A DNA stretch of 64,000 bases from Saprospiraceae bacterium. Its GTDB lineage: Bacteria; Bacteroidota; Bacteroidia; Chitinophagales; Saprospiraceae. Both the position numbers and the translations under genes were made by a program. This document shows, in pieces, positions 63,893 through 64,000 of the stretch. Location of the stretch: positions 124,001-188,000 of the forward strand of contig JADJRO010000003.1 in assembly GCA_016712145.1 (NCBI GenBank), in the 5' to 3' direction. Positions within the stretch are counted from its first letter, which is position 1; every line of letters starts with the position of its first letter. The notes beneath the pieces were generated by a model. The model was not told where the DNA came from, made no database searches, and worked only from the letters and a program-made list of their open reading frames with translations.

Positions 63893-64000
63893 TAACGTTT
63901 TGGCATACACGAAGGCCGCTTGAGCATAAGCCAAAATTAAAACCTTAAATTTTATTTTCCAAGCCAGCCGTGAGAAATACCATCCATGCCAAAAGAAGCA
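63893..64000 (-). repeat. Cassette-type palindrome (attC-like), cut by window edge
   Basis: Left arm TAACGTTTTGGCATACACGA then AGGCCGC; the right arm begins near GCCAAAAGAAGCA at the window end. It shows that the array continues beyond 64,000. Confidence 0.65.

Noticed and set aside
27889..63999. CRISPR array as explanation for the repeats
   Set aside because: Spacing is irregular, from about 0.1 to 3.6 kb, with whole genes between, repeat units are over 120 bp and imperfect palindromes, and no cas gene is present.
27889..63999. Palindromes as transcription terminators or REP elements only
   Set aside because: They lack T tracts, are too long, have large non-paired centres conserved between copies, and keep one orientation relative to genes. 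A REP-like origin is not fully excluded without an integrase.

Overview
The window most resembles a Bacteroidota chromosome, probably from the Saprospiria or a related group. The evidence is AT-rich DNA, repeated type IX secretion C-terminal domains with a YPNP motif, many lipoproteins, promoters with the TAnnTTTG box typical of Bacteroidota, two DUF3667 proteins, a Prc-type S41 protease and a K+-dependent membrane pyrophosphatase. This is inferred from gene content; no rRNA or tRNA gene was recognised.

Positions 1-16.6 kb look like ordinary chromosome, with genes on both strands: a secreted Cys-rich protein cut by the left edge, a YdeI-like protein, a decayed DUF3667 gene, two peptide-type ABC permeases, an AlkA-like glycosylase, a GatB/YqeY protein, a cation efflux protein, HppA, TerC, a large membrane glycosyltransferase-like protein, a DCC thiol oxidoreductase and a Prc protease followed by a clear hairpin terminator.

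From about 16.9 kb to the right edge almost every gene lies on the minus strand. Genes occur singly or in twos and threes. From about 27.9 kb onward they are separated by about twenty imperfect palindromes of 125-140 bp that begin near TAAC and end near GTTA on the plus strand. Each sits just downstream of a gene or gene pair. Two genes (47921 and 57236) take their stop codon from the TAA of the palindrome end. The cargo is typical of integron cassettes: a Vat/CatB-type acetyltransferase, SRPBCC, VOC, DUF1801, PaiB, cupin and GNAT proteins, short-chain and aldo/keto reductases, hydrolases, a MacAB-like efflux set, a serine hydrolase, ligand-propeller lipoproteins and several toxin-antitoxin modules. 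I read this as a large chromosomal integron-like cassette array of more than 35 kb. The palindromes are clear at the right and hard to find at 17-23 kb, so an integrase, if present, is expected to the right of the window. None is visible here.

Interruptions in the array are an IS110-family element (24.2-25.5 kb) with strong hairpins on both sides of its transposase, a plus-strand YHYH protein/sulfatase pair of less AT-rich composition (44.7-47.6 kb), and a 250-bp non-coding repeat present three times. The array also holds remnants: a RelE-like toxin with three in-frame stops, a ParE tail, a GNAT start joined to a DUF2867 tail, a hydrolase tail, and an apparently inactive HicA (His to Pro).

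Five otherwise intact genes are each broken by one apparent single-base loss, at least four of them in short homopolymers. This looks more like read error than biology and should be checked before these genes are called pseudogenes.
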